Source: Ustulina deusta (lineage: Eukaryota; Ascomycota; Sordariomycetes; Xylariales; Xylariaceae). From it: a stretch of DNA of 64,000 nt. The stretch is from the NCBI GenBank assembly GCA_023159155.1, contig JAJNNX010000015.1, positions 744,001-808,000 on the forward strand. The letters run 5' to 3'. Below the pieces are notes generated by a model, which saw only the letters and a program-made list of their open reading frames with translations, made no database searches and was not told the DNA's origin. Numbering within the stretch: position 1 is the stretch's first letter; each line of letters opens with the position of its first letter. The translations under genes and the position numbers were made by a program. Shown here piece after piece: positions 45,072 through 56,608 of the stretch.

Positions 45072-46533
45072 TTAAAAAGACAATTTTTGCCCGGCATTAG
45101 CCACGACGGACGCCTTAGTATTACCCGACCCGAGGAGGGTATAAGAGTAAGCGACCGAAGTCAGAGTGCCGACGGGCGCGAGGTTCGAGCTGCCCCCGAG
45201 ATCGATGTCATTGACGACGGCGTATCCCGGACCGACATTGCTGTCGTTGGTGAAAATCCCCTTGATGGGACAGGACTCCCAAACCGAGCTCTCGATCAGC
45301 ATCTGCGCGTTGTCACGGGTGTTTATCACCGTGTCGCCTAAGTTGCTAAAGTACGAGCTTGAGAGGGAAAGAGAGTTTCGTTAGCCTTTTTTTTTTCTTT
45401 TTCTTCTCCCCTGGGAGTATTACTGAACCCTCAGAGTGGGATGATGAATAAAATAGTAGTACATACTTGAAGACGTGTCCCTCTCCGAAGCGGTAACTAG
45501 GCGCACGGCTGTTGATATTGTCGAACCAGTTGCCGTAGTAGGTGACGTGGAGGTGGCCAGTATCTTTGGATGGTCAGAGATTAGTAAATCCAGCTTTATG
45601 GTGAAGTAGATTGCGAAAGCGTTCTGTAACGAGAAAGCTTGAGAATTATCTTACCTTCGTCACCATTGTTACTACTATGGCCTACAAGTGAGCCTTTCCA
45701 CTAAATTCGGTGCACTGTTAGCGAATTCATGCGATTTAACACCACATTTCAACATGTTTCCGCAGTATTATTGTCCAGTGATTGTTATTAACATCATCGG
45801 GGTTGATAATATGGCTTACATGATCGTGAAAGTACGTGTTGCTAACGGTCACCCATTCTGAGGCATGAACGATATCTACAAGACCATCGTAGTAATCTTT
45901 GCTGTGGTCGAGGTCGGAAGAGAAGTCGCAAGAGTCTATCCAGATATTGGACGACGCCTGTACAGTTACTACATCGCCGTAGTCTGCCAGCACCTTGGAG
46001 CTCTTCAGGTTGCGGATGATGACATTAGACTGGCCGAGGATTGTGAGTCCAATGCCAGTAAGGCCTAGGTCGGTTAGCTTTTTTGTCTTTTTGCTGTCTG
46101 TCTTTACGGCCCTCTTCAAGGAAATAGAAGCGAACGTACTTGACCCTGTTTTGCCGATGATAGTCTTGTCTGAAGCGACCTCCACCTTCACCGCGCCGGT
46201 CAAGCTGCCACTAACAAGAACTACGGCTGGACCCTCGGCTTGGACCGCGGCTGTGAATTCCGCCAAAGTTGAAACAGTTGTCGTTGTGCCCCCGGCGCCG
46301 CCAGTAGTACTGGGTTACCATCGTCAGCGAAGAAAGCATTTCAAGTTGTTTGAGAACCCCGTATGAATGGTAGCATACCCTCCGTTCAGTGTGCAGTATC
46401 CGACTGGACAGGCGTCGGTGATAGTTGCTCGCTTCTCGACTGTGCGTCCGTCTAAGGGGCCATCTTCTGTTGGCGTGGGCACGGCGCTAGCAACGCCAGC
46501 TAATAGAGCTGATGCAATACTAGTAAACCTCAT
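45072..46533 (-). CDS. Pectate lyase, polysaccharide lyase family 1
   Basis: Five exons: 46379-46533, 45820-46309, 45655-45700, 45467-45563 and 45072-45357, giving 357 residues. All introns have GT...AG ends and continuous phase. The start at 46533 gives a signal peptide ([17 protein letters not shown]); an in-frame Met ten codons upstream would obscure it. After [24 protein letters not shown] the right-handed beta-helix has [30 protein letters not shown] (calcium-site region), [34 protein letters not shown], and [16 protein letters not shown], where the Arg of RxPxxR is the catalytic base. These are hallmarks of PL1, which cleaves de-esterified pectin by beta-elimination in the presence of calcium. 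Secreted; probably induced on plant material. Confidence 0.92.
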
Positions 46534-48741
46534 GATAGCGATACTGGAATCTCCCAAACCCAAAAATAATGGTTATAGCTATGCGAAGGCTTGATTTTCG
46601 AAATTCGCTAACAACTGATGTCTATGTGACAGAAGCCAGTATTTAAGTAAAACCTCTGAGCTCAATTTTCCCGTCATACTGGATAACAACTCGGTTTACA
46701 GTACTACCGGTAGCATTAAAGAAGCTGTCACCCAGAATCCAGCATGAAGCATGCCTCTACTTTTGAACAATGGTTGAAAAAGTCCGCGAATGAAGTTTGG
46801 ACTCGGTATACTGCACCTTGGATTGCTACCAAGACAAAACTGCATGCGGAAGTTGGCTTGGCGTCGCGCATAATCTAACTCCACCGACCAGGGTCATAGA
46901 TCGATGTGAGGAGATTATGTATAAGTGAGCACTTGCTGATTGGAGGGAAATCCCGCATTCTGAAAGAACCTGTCCCTGGCGGATCGATGAGAGAAGACTT
47001 CCGCATCCCTAGGTAGGATCACGGTCCGACGAATATGACGAGCGAATGATGAGGGCATACGTTTCGATCAGAGAGGATACGGCGCCTATGATACTTTTAT
47101 TCCTGGCTGTATTAGGCAAAGGGGAGGGTTGAGTAGGTATGCTCCAGTTCAAACAGCAAATCATCGCCAGATAAGAGCGTGTTCATGTGAAGAAGTCATT
47201 TCACCGACCCTACTTTTCCATCTTGGTCTTGAGGATCCTTGTTGATAGATTGTCATTCTTGTTTCGGCGCATTGTAATTCGAGTTTCGTTCGAACAGTGT
47301 GCTGGTGAAATAGGTTGAGAGATCGCTGTTGTTCCATTAGACTCTTCAAGTCTGTCCCGCTACAAATACCTTTCCTACCATTATGCATCTATTATCTTGC
47401 TGGTTATCTGGCTAAGCGCATGAGACTCAACAGTTTTGGTTCCTTGTTATGAACCAGCAAAGAGTGTACTGCAATTAATGGGGGCGATCAGGGTATGTAT
47501 ATATGTAGAATGCTGATATTGTTATTCTAGCGACCCCGGAACCTATATATTGGCTGGGACTGATGCCGCCAGCTGAAAGTGGCAATTCCCATTACCTCTC
47601 AGGATTCTCCCCTCACCCTAGGTCATGAGAAAAGTTGTGTTGCGTATGGAACACAACGGAAAGCTCTAAAAGTGACCCATGGGCGGCCGACCTGCAGGTA
47701 GATGATGGGATCACCCTACCTTAGGTCAGGTGATCTTCCCTGGATTGTCTTGGTGTCCGATGTAGACCGTGTTCGCCATGCCAGGAACCTCGTGCCACGT
47801 GCTGCAGATGTGCGACATTATGTGCATGGTGCTTCTCCCATGTGGCGTTACGATCGTGTCTGAGAATCGCGATTCTATATCGGTGTGGGCTAAGACTTGG
47901 CGTTTCGGGGTCCTTCAAGTTCTCAGAGGTTGCTGGGACTCACAATTCTCGCGATATGTTTATTCTACACTACAGAATGTTATATACGGCTTAGTTGGCA
48001 TGTGACGAACTGGAACTGGTCTATATGACCGAGACATAGGGGGGATACGAATACATAGCTACCCAATAAGCTCTCCGAGAGCAAGGAGGGTACTCGAACA
48101 AGAGCAATATGGAACACTTTACACGATGCGGTCCACATCAACGCTGTATGGAGCGCTTCGGCACTGACGTGCAATCTAGACCAGTTGGGCATTTCGAGAA
48201 CATCCGGAAACCCGTGCCATGCTATTTTTTATTTACTCTACAGTATTCCTGATCGAATGGAATCATTCAATCTACATGAAAAATTATGAAAACTTATCGT
48301 CATCGTCGTTGCATCTGATAGGACCGCTCTAAGCGAAATGTGCAAAACGTGCATTAAGCCGATGATACGAGCTATGTGGAGAACCGCAAATGCGTTTATG
48401 TCGCTTCCGGGCAAGTCGCACTGATACCTTGCCTTGAGTCATCATCATTCCTGAGAGTAACCTGTGACAAGGTCGATTGATACTCAGCCATTAATGACTG
48501 AGGTCGTACTTTTCCAGCTTTGAATGCTAAAACGCGCGGTAAATGTTGGGGATATTAAGCGCAATGCGGAAACGAAATATTGGGTATCCTACATGGCGTT
48601 AGAAATGGAACAAACAACATTTGCATTCCGACATACCGACAAGAACCACCGATCGTTCAAGCCTTCAACGATCTTGCTCGTGCATCGAGAGAAGAACGAA
48701 CATTTGTAGGTGGCTCGAACGACTCTTCTATGGTCCGCTAA
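46534..48741. other. Intergenic region
   Basis: 2.2 kb holding the pectate lyase promoter and the 3' flank of the EDC4-like gene. No frame above about 80 codons with any motif. No gene seen. Confidence 0.5.
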
Positions 48742-51700
48742 TTAGTAGGTCGAGTTACGAGCAAAATTCTGGATCCTTGTTGCTATGTGAGTCATGTTGG
48801 AGAGATGTGGAAGCATGGGGTCCGTAGGGGCACGACTACTGATGCGCATGAATAGCTTTTCAACTCGCTCGAGGAATGTAGCCATGATTTTGGGGACCAC
48901 ATCACGCACTGCCGGGTCCTGCAGGGAGTTAATTCGGGGATCATCGGCAGACAACTGGGGGTTACAAACAGTGACATGAGGAAGGCTGCTGTATAGACTG
49001 TTCAGCACCAGCTCTACCCAGGTGACCCTTTCCCGAAGGTGCGGGCCGTCGAGTTGTTCGGCGAGAACCGAGGCAACAGAGAGTGAGACCAGGGCGGGCA
49101 TGTCTCGCACGATCTGGGGATCAAACTTCACGATATATTCATCAAAGATATCGTGTTGCCGAGGAAGTTGGATCCAACGAATCAATCCTGTCTCATATTC
49201 GCCTCGCTCCATGAAAGATGCAATACTCGAGATCAGGTGCTGAAGCTCAGCGTCTTTGGCGTTGGAATGATTACTGTTAGGATATGGAACGAGCTGGTTA
49301 CCATGGTTGCTAGAGGTTGCTGATGGGCTCCCATATGAAGCAGCTCGATTTGGCACAGGCTGTGCAGTCTGGGGCTGGGGCTGAGGTTGGGCTGGACCGC
49401 GGTCCTGAGACATTCGGAGCTGCATCTGAACAAATTGCTCCTGGAACTGTGTTTGGGCGGCAGCCAGCTCACCAATCGTGCCAGACAATTTAGACACGAC
49501 AGCGGTAAGCTGGTCAATCTTTTGAGTGTCCACAATGTGGCGCTGCTCAAACTCCTGAATCTGTTCCGCTGTTCGACGCTGGACATCTTGAATTAGCGAA
49601 CGCGAGGAAGCAACAGCTAGATCGCTAAATATTGGCGTGATGCTGGAAACGAGTGTTTCACGGAACGACTCTTCCATATCCATAGCTACGCTGGCGGCGA
49701 GCCTCTCAGAAATGGATTTCGTTAGATCTGCCTTTTGCAGCGCGTGGGTAACTGCATGCGGAAGTGTCTTCTGCAGCTGGTTATTAACCGAATGAGATAC
49801 CTTGCCACCAAGCTTGGAATCAATCTGGGTCTCGATCGTCTTTGTAATGAGGTTACTCAGATGAGGAACAACACTATCCTCAAATTGATCTGTGATAGTT
49901 CTAGAGAGAACAGCTTGAGTATTCTCGTTGAGGACTGACGACACAAGTTCCAACAATTCTTTCTGGCTCTTTGCATACGAGTCTGACCGGTTGCGGAACT
50001 CGGATTCAACCTTACCACGATGATCCTTCAGTTCATGTGTAATGACTGCGGTTAGTTTCTCACCAAGACCAGTGGAGATTTGTCTCACAGCTGACTGGAC
50101 CGATTCGGCGGACATCGTTGGCTGAAGTGAGGGCGAAATAGTGGCTCTGGGCTCGGCGTTCTTCGCAGTGGGCATATTATCCACACGAGGCGAGTTGGTG
50201 CTGGCGGTTGACTGTGTATTCTCAACAGCAAGTTTCTCCGCTGCTGCAGCAGCAGCAGCGGCAGCGGCAGCCTTCTCACGCTTCTTCCTGGCTTTCTTCT
50301 CGGATTTATCGAGCTGGTTGACGGGCGTCACAGGGATATCAGACTCCTTACGCTCACTCTGCAAGTGAGGCGCACCGGACTCGCTAGTTCGCTTGTGTGT
50401 TTCTTGACCAGAGGTTGAGGGCGTGATATGCGATGCTGTGATTTCCTTGACCGAGGACCGCGTCGCAATCTTGACAGGAGCCGCTGGCTCCTCTGCGGTG
50501 TGAGATTCTGGAACGATGGCATTGGGCAACTCTTTCAATTTCGAGATTTTGACAAGCCCGCTATCGGTGGCATCGACGCCTAGAACAACCTTATTGTCCT
50601 TGGACCAACCCAGGTCGGCTTGTTTTATAGTCACGGCGGTGACACCTTTGGAGTGCATCGCATAAAGGTCAAAGAGAGACGGCTCATCACTCGAAGATGA
50701 GCAGGACGGGCTCTCTAACATGTCCAAACTCCGGAGCAGTCCCTTGTTTGCTAAAGAGTACTCCCGTACACCACTAATGACGGCAGTTGAATCTGGCTCC
50801 GGAATAGATGAATCCTTGGCGACCAACTTCTGTATGTAGTCGACTTGTGACAAACCCTTAATTGTGTACTTTGGTGCCGACAGATGGAGCAAATAGACTG
50901 AGTTGCGAGTTGGGTGACCAACTACGATCATACCCGTAGCGGGATGGTACATAACGCTGCATACGGCGTCCGACTCTTTGCTATGGGGCAGATTGAATTC
51001 TTGCACCGGTTTCCCAAGGGCAAGATCCCACAGTTGAAGTGTATGGTTCTGCTTCATGCCAACAATCATGTAGCGCAAGGCACAACGCTTCTGGTAAGGC
51101 CGTTGCTTATCCAGCAATAACACAGAGGTTGGCCACGCTTTCTCGCCCTCCGGTGTAGTATTAAGGGTCATCAGCGGCTCCTTGATTTCAAGGGAGGTAT
51201 GGGCTGGCATAGGGAACCGAACATCAGAGTTCATATCAACTGCGGTAAGGTCTCGTACATCCCAGAACTTGACACGGCCAGATTTGTCTAGAGAGACTAT
51301 GGTCGTGTCGTCCTGACTAAAGGTGAAGTCTTTGCCCGCCTTTCCGGTATTGATCCGAAGCGCACACTCTTTTGCAAGCCTCTCGGTGTCAACAAGGCGA
51401 TCATGGCCAGGTTTGAAGATATTCTTCTGGATGACAACAGCAGGCCAGATGATGCTGATCGTCTTTCCACGACCGACAGCGAAGTATTCCGGATGGGTGG
51501 CTGAGGTCCTTGCACGTGTTTTCAGAATACCGCCGGGTGCATCACCTTCTTGCGTGCTTGCCGGTGGGAGAGCGAAACCATATTGTTCCGGATGAGGCTC
51601 CTCGAGATGGTCTTTGCCCCCGCCTCTAATTTGAATATAATAGACGGTGCCACTGATACCAGTGCCAATGATAGATTCCTCTGGAGGAATATCGCCATCA

Positions 51701-53664
51701 TCTGATGTGTATGATACAGCTACATTGAACACGCGGTCCTTGGTATCTGTGAAAAGCTTCGCATCTTTTCCGTCTTCCTGACGAATCACGCGCAAGCCAC
51801 CTGCTTTAGACATTCCATACGCTATATACGATTCAGTAGCAGCAACCAGGTTCCTATCAATCTGGTCAAACTCCTTCTTCAATCGTGCGATATCTAGGAT
51901 GACTTCTTCTCGGAATTGGGGTCGAGGCTCATCAAACGAATCCTGCATCGTAATGGAGATCCATGGCTTCATGGGAAAGTTAAAGACCTTTACAGGTGCG
52001 GGTGGTTCCTCAATTACGACGATCTCATCGGCCTCGGCACTTTCCCAGCTGTCGGCTACAAGGCCATGAGCAGTGTCCTCGGCAATGTGGCGAATGGTTT
52101 GCGTGACCTCTGGCGAGTACCGCGCCTCCATGACATCGGCGTCTTCTTCCTTGTCGAGTTCTTTGCTGATATCGCCAGCCGCTGCTTCTGCCGATTCTTG
52201 GAATTCGGCATCAGTCCTGGCACTCATCACTTCCTCAAGATCAGCGACAATTTGGTGGACTTGTGCCTCTTCATGTTCAGCGCGCGCTAGAGCATCTTGG
52301 GCCTCCAGGTCAGCCTTCTCCGCCAAGTCTGTGATGGCATCGAGGACAGTTTCCTTATTCTGCTCATACTCGTGCTCATACTCATATAGGGGATCAGAAT
52401 GAGAGGCAGTGGTATATGGAGAACCACGACTCCGACCAGTATCGGAAGGGTGGCGCTCAGGCCGAGGTCTGCTAGGCTCGGTATTCACAACCGGGCTTTG
52501 GTAAGCCGAGGATCGCTTCTGGTCTGAAGCATTCCCCGGCGAGGAGATCACACTAGCAGACGTCTTTTTCTGTATGATTTTGACAGCAGTGGCCGCTTGA
52601 AGTTCTGGTGGCATCGTGGTCACAGGACCAGAAGTACCTGGGGTGGATGACTTGGAAGCTTTGCCTTGAGGTGCGGCAAATTCTTCAAACGGGTTCGTGT
52701 AGTCGAATCGGCCGGGTCTATGAGTTGCATCATGATGGCTATGCTGAGAAGACGGCGATTGGTAGTCGTACCTCATTTGAGGCGACGGCACAAACTGGTG
52801 CGGCAGAGGTGTTGAATCGTGAGAGGCGTTCTCGAGATGGGCTTGCCGGGGTACAAACTCCCTGAAATGATCCGCTGACGAGTCATTACCTGACTGAGGA
52901 GTCAACGTAGGTGGCTGGGATGATTCGTTTGTGGACGGCTGGTCGTTCTGGGCCGGCTTGGGACGATGCAGCAAATTAAGCAAATATTCCTGGGTGTTTG
53001 CAGGAGGACCACTGTTCCACGAGTCGCGAGCATTGAGTTGTTGATGTTCCAGTCGCGAAGCTGGGGCCTCGTTCTGCGTGTTTCCCTTCATAAGGGTAGC
53101 AAGCAGGCCTTGAGGATCAGCAGGTATGGGAACGGGAGCGTGGAGGGGAGGAGGGTTGCTGTGGTTTGCATGTGTCGAGTGAGCCGAAGAGCCGAAGGAC
53201 AGAGCATGGGCGCTGCCCGACGGCGAGGCCTGCGAGTGAGGTTGAGAATTTTGCCCCTGCGCGCCGCTGAACTTGAGAAGATTCAGCAGATTAACGCTCT
53301 GGTCAGCAGAGGTTGTAGAATTGGACGGCATTGTGCCGATGGGAGGCAAGCTGCCAATGGCACCGAGAGGGTGGTGAGAATGACCAAAGCCGGTGGGCGG
53401 CGTGGGGGCAGCAGGAGGAGGATAGTCGTCCAAACCGGTGACGGGTGATTCGGCAGAAGCTTGACCGTAGTAGTCATGCGGGTTGGATGCCTGGTTGTAG
53501 CTGTGGAAGCGCGACAGGAGATCGTGGGTTGCGGCAGAGGCAGGGACAGGATCCTCGTTTTGCGTTTGTGCGTTCCGGGCAGCCTGCAAACGGGCGTACA
53601 TGGCCTGCAGGTGGGTGTGCTGGTCTTCGCCACCGTGTGGGTTCAGATTATTGTAGCTCGCCAT
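48742..53664 (-). CDS. EDC4: EDC4/Ge-1-like mRNA decapping scaffold
   Basis: Single 4.9-kb exon, 1640 residues. The layout is that of EDC4/Ge-1: a long low-complexity, Pro/Ser/Gln-rich N-terminus (including VNLLNLLKFSG and LLATLMKG, short Leu motifs of a kind used in P-body contacts), a coiled-coil acidic segment (about 425-520), a WD40-type propeller from about 600 to 1050 (FAVGRGKTISIIWP, DKSGRVKFWDVRD, MKQNHTLQLWDLALG, VVGHPTRNSVYLLHL), a Lys/Ala stretch with an Ala run (about 1144), long coiled coils (1200-1420) and a C-terminal helical module (AELQHLISSIASFMERGEYETGLIRWIQL ... VERVEKLFMRIS) typical of the EDC4 C-terminal domain that targets P bodies. It would bridge decapping enzymes Dcp1/Dcp2. 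Budding yeast lacks a clear Ge-1. The start Met has a good context (CGGCGAGCTACA on the coding side is in frame). Confidence 0.78.
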   Translation of the reverse strand: MASYNNLNPHGGEDQHTHLQAMYARLQAARNAQTQNEDPVPASAATHDLLSRFHSYNQASNPHDYYGQASAESPVTGLDDYPPPAAPTPPTGFGHSHHPLGAIGSLPPIGTMPSNSTTSADQSVNLLNLLKFSGAQGQNSQPHSQASPSGSAHALSFGSSAHSTHANHSNPPPLHAPVPIPADPQGLLATLMKGNTQNEAPASRLEHQQLNARDSWNSGPPANTQEYLLNLLHRPKPAQNDQPSTNESSQPPTLTPQSGNDSSADHFREFVPRQAHLENASHDSTPLPHQFVPSPQMRYDYQSPSSQHSHHDATHRPGRFDYTNPFEEFAAPQGKASKSSTPGTSGPVTTMPPELQAATAVKIIQKKTSASVISSPGNASDQKRSSAYQSPVVNTEPSRPRPERHPSDTGRSRGSPYTTASHSDPLYEYEHEYEQNKETVLDAITDLAEKADLEAQDALARAEHEEAQVHQIVADLEEVMSARTDAEFQESAEAAAGDISKELDKEEDADVMEARYSPEVTQTIRHIAEDTAHGLVADSWESAEADEIVVIEEPPAPVKVFNFPMKPWISITMQDSFDEPRPQFREEVILDIARLKKEFDQIDRNLVAATESYIAYGMSKAGGLRVIRQEDGKDAKLFTDTKDRVFNVAVSYTSDDGDIPPEESIIGTGISGTVYYIQIRGGGKDHLEEPHPEQYGFALPPASTQEGDAPGGILKTRARTSATHPEYFAVGRGKTISIIWPAVVIQKNIFKPGHDRLVDTERLAKECALRINTGKAGKDFTFSQDDTTIVSLDKSGRVKFWDVRDLTAVDMNSDVRFPMPAHTSLEIKEPLMTLNTTPEGEKAWPTSVLLLDKQRPYQKRCALRYMIVGMKQNHTLQLWDLALGKPVQEFNLPHSKESDAVCSVMYHPATGMIVVGHPTRNSVYLLHLSAPKYTIKGLSQVDYIQKLVAKDSSIPEPDSTAVISGVREYSLANKGLLRSLDMLESPSCSSSSDEPSLFDLYAMHSKGVTAVTIKQADLGWSKDNKVVLGVDATDSGLVKISKLKELPNAIVPESHTAEEPAAPVKIATRSSVKEITASHITPSTSGQETHKRTSESGAPHLQSERKESDIPVTPVNQLDKSEKKARKKREKAAAAAAAAAAAEKLAVENTQSTASTNSPRVDNMPTAKNAEPRATISPSLQPTMSAESVQSAVRQISTGLGEKLTAVITHELKDHRGKVESEFRNRSDSYAKSQKELLELVSSVLNENTQAVLSRTITDQFEDSVVPHLSNLITKTIETQIDSKLGGKVSHSVNNQLQKTLPHAVTHALQKADLTKSISERLAASVAMDMEESFRETLVSSITPIFSDLAVASSRSLIQDVQRRTAEQIQEFEQRHIVDTQKIDQLTAVVSKLSGTIGELAAAQTQFQEQFVQMQLRMSQDRGPAQPQPQPQTAQPVPNRAASYGSPSATSSNHGNQLVPYPNSNHSNAKDAELQHLISSIASFMERGEYETGLIRWIQLPRQHDIFDEYIVKFDPQIVRDMPALVSLSVASVLAEQLDGPHLRERVTWVELVLNSLYSSLPHVTVCNPQLSADDPRINSLQDPAVRDVVPKIMATFLERVEKLFMRISSRAPTDPMLPHLSNMTHIATRIQNFARNSTY

Positions 53665-55501
53665 GCTGAGGGTTGAGAGTCGGCGAGCTGGCCCACATGC
53701 AATACCTGAAGCAGACCACCTAACGTGGCGCTGTGCGACGTGACTTAGGTAAGTAAGTTGGGAGCTTTGAAACTAGTGCCAGCCGACGAAGCCGCCAAAT
53801 GAGACAACAGGACAAGAAGAAGATCAACACGACGTAATGCGCATACAATCGATTGATGTGGGGGAGAGGCTGGATGTACTGTTGGTTGATGGTGAGAACG
53901 ATGGAGAAGACGGAGGGAAGGTTGGAAAAAAAAAGATTATTAAGATGAAATGATGTCCCGAGCCCAACAAACTGAGCCAGTATGCGCGCGCGACCTCTGC
54001 TCCAGCCTCGCCAAAATTGACAAATCCGGGACCGGTGGCCGGCGGACAGTTGGTGTGACTAATTTGACCTGGGAAAACTCGCACAGTCCCCGGCGCGTTG
54101 TCTAGGGCTAGCGGTGTCTGCCAGGTGGTGAGAAGTGGCGCCGTCGCGGCCTGGGGGTATCAAGAGAACTTGGAATAATTGGGATTATGGATTATGGAAT
54201 CAAGCAACTTGTTGGTGCAGGGGAAAGCAGAGAGATATCGCGCTCTGCTGCTCGAGCTCCAACAACGGACCAAGGCGTGAGGGGAGAAAGTGGTTGCATA
54301 GGAGAGGAAAAGTCGAGAGGCACAAAAAGATGCCGCGCTGGATGCTAGTGTATGTGTATACCAGGTAGGGAGATCGGGTGGTGTGGTTGGTGGTTGGGCG
54401 GTCATGCAGGTATGTGCTGGCGCAAGCCGAAATAGGCGTGGTGTTGATTGCCTGCCTGCCCTACGACACCACCACTTCGTCCTTGTCCTTGTTATCTCCG
54501 GGGGCACATAGCTACCTAGGACCGATATGTATGGTTGGGTCGGGTTGGTTTTGCGTTTGCGCGCGCGTGTGGGTAGATTCCAGAGAGTTCGTAATTAATT
54601 CATGCATGCATTGGATGGGGATTTATTCCACACATGTCATTGTCGTTGGAAGCTTCGTTCATGATCACGGCCATAAAAATTTGGGACCCGGCTGAGGTTG
54701 ACATCTATCGAACTGGGCGCTGAGAGATTACTTCCAGAATAAGTGCAAGTGATTTAGACCCACGAGTTGCACTGTAAGTTTACCTAGGCGGCCTAGGTAC
54801 TTCTAGGTAAGGTAGTACCTGGTGACATCCCAACCCAATACCTTGCACAATAAGTAACTATCACCATGCTGCTGGGCAGGTCGTTCACCAGCGCTGCAGG
54901 CTTTAGGTACGGCGTGTTGGCACCTATATAGTAGCGGCTAGGTAGGTATCTAGCGGTCCGTCAGTGCCCCTCCTCTTCGGTAATCGGTCCCTAGGAAGCC
55001 CGCCTTTCCCAATTCCGGACTGGCCCGTATTTCCTGGTTTCATCAGCACAGGCGTTGTGCGGGTTTGACTTGATTGGGTTGCATTCTGCATCGCCTCCTT
55101 GGGAAGTGCTTACTTTTCAATAATCTGGGGTGACGACAGCGCAATACTACCTGTACCACCTCGACTTCAAGCATCCATCGCCAAGTGTAGTGTACTTGCA
55201 CTACGACGACAGCTCCGATAACATCCATTCCGTTGCATCACCGCAACTTCGTGGCACCTCCCTTCGCCCATGCCCACAACTACCTCTCTCTCTACGAGAT
55301 TTTCTTCGTGCCGCATTGTGTTATTGTTCATTTAACCATTCCATATCTGTACGATTATCCGCAGGAGGCACCACGCCAATTCCCCTCGCTCCTTGAACCT
55401 TTCATCCTGTGAAGCCTATCCGGCGTCGGTTTCTGTTCCTAAAGGCATCTACTTAATCGAGGACAATTCGGCCAACCAGTTCGCCAAATCGCAACGCCAC
55501 C
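53665..55501. promoter_or_regulatory. Divergent intergenic region, EDC4-like / small membrane protein
   Basis: 1.8 kb with both promoters. TAGGTA-type words cluster at 54778-54960. Open frames on the minus strand up to 115 codons lack motifs. No gene seen. Confidence 0.5.
54778..54960. repeat. TAGGTA/TACCTA word cluster
   Basis: TTTACCTAGGCGGCCTAGGTACTTCTAGGTAAGG-type words (written here in parts: TTTACCTAGG, CCTAGGTACT, CTAGGTAAGG) and later GCTAGGTAGGTATC. Same vocabulary as elsewhere in the window. Confidence 0.55.
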
Positions 55502-56081
55502 ATGTTCTGTCTAAGGAGGTGAGCCTCTACTCCCGACTTGTCCCCTTCTGCCCCTTTCTCGTATCGCAGAGCATCGCCATGCTGACTGGGAACGTCGACG
55601 CAGCTGGATCCCACTCCTCTTCATCCCCGCGAATGCCTCGCCGGCCTTCATATTTCTGTTCTTCGTGTGCACGTACTTTTTGAACCGACCCTGCGTCTAC
55701 TGCTCGATCCTGCTGCTCATCCTCTTCGTCACGTCGTGCTACTGGTCCGACCGCTGTTTCTTCGAGTTCAGCAGCAACTGGTTCGCCCCAAGGATGACTT
55801 CGGCCGCTTTTGAGTCTTGGATTGACTCGCATTATCCTGCGAATGCCACTACTACTACCACCGCAGCGACGGCTGCCGTCGACCCCGCCGCCTACAATAT
55901 CTTCGATAACTCTACCATTGAAACACTGAATGCAACTGCCAGTGCTCTGGTCAGTATTGCTGCTGATGGGATTGCGCGCAAAAAGACCGAGTGGACTGGG
56001 CTGGGCATCGAGTGGCTTAGGAGTCTGCTTGGCAGGAGGGAATGGAGAATCGAGTGCATGGACCTGAATATCAGGCTCTGA
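55502..56081 (+). CDS. Small two-span membrane protein, unknown
   Basis: Two exons, 55502-55518 (17 bases) and 55604-56081, with intron 55519-55603 (GTGAGC...GCTGAC...CGCAG), giving 164 residues. The start context CGCCACCATGT is near-optimal. The spliced start reads MFCLRSWIPLLFIPANASPAF. Helices lie at about 6-33 (ending FLFFVCTYFL) and 38-54 (CSILLLILFVTSCYW), followed by a soluble Thr/Ala-rich segment with N-glycosylation sites and a basic C-terminus (GRREWRIECM). Without the short first exon the hydrophobic start is lost and the frame would open at an internal Met (MCTYFLNRPC). I do not recognise the family; membrane location is inferred from hydrophobicity. Confidence 0.62.
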
Positions 56082-56608
56082 ACGCGACCCGATACATTGA
56101 TGGGAGCAATATATGGCGGGTCAGATTTGAGGGAAGGGCCCTTCACTGCATGGCGTCGGCGTTTCGTGTTGGATTAGACTTGAGGCTGAAGTAATATATA
56201 TCCGGGCCTTGTATGTGCGTGCATAACTGCATGCGATTTATCATCCGCCAGTCGGGGTCTTCCTCTCTGAAGCTGAGCCGAAGTATCGTCAATGATAGAA
56301 TAGGAAACAGCATTATTGATTCTACGAGTTATCTTTTGCAAGATCTAGCACTGTGGTGTAAATACCCAAAATCGTTTTCTGCTCATGCGGTACATCAGTC
56401 AACCACAGAAACAGTTCGGCAGAATAAATAAGAGCTACAAGCCAAGCCGAAAACGCCACTTCTCGGGAGCTAAGCTTCAACTACGAGGTATGTGAACGTG
56501 AATTGGGTTTCCGTAAGAGAGACCAAGATAGGGCAGGGCAGGACAGGGCAGAGCAGGGCGTTCGGACCTCGCGAATAAAAACCCGCGCTATTACGCTACT
56601 GTCGGTTT
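56082..56608. other. Convergent intergenic region
   Basis: Between the small membrane protein and the GH5 3' ends. It contains a GGGCA/GGACA short tandem run at about 56532-56560. No gene seen. Confidence 0.5.

Noticed and set aside
52350..52402. Short tandem Tyr/Glu codons as a repeat element
   Set aside because: It is an acidic coiled-coil part (YEYEHEYEQ) of the EDC4-like protein, not a separate repeat.
55393..55683. 96-codon frame as the start of the small membrane protein
   Set aside because: A 17-base exon at 55502 in an ideal start context splices in phase to the membrane segment; the longer frame uses the wrong phase there.
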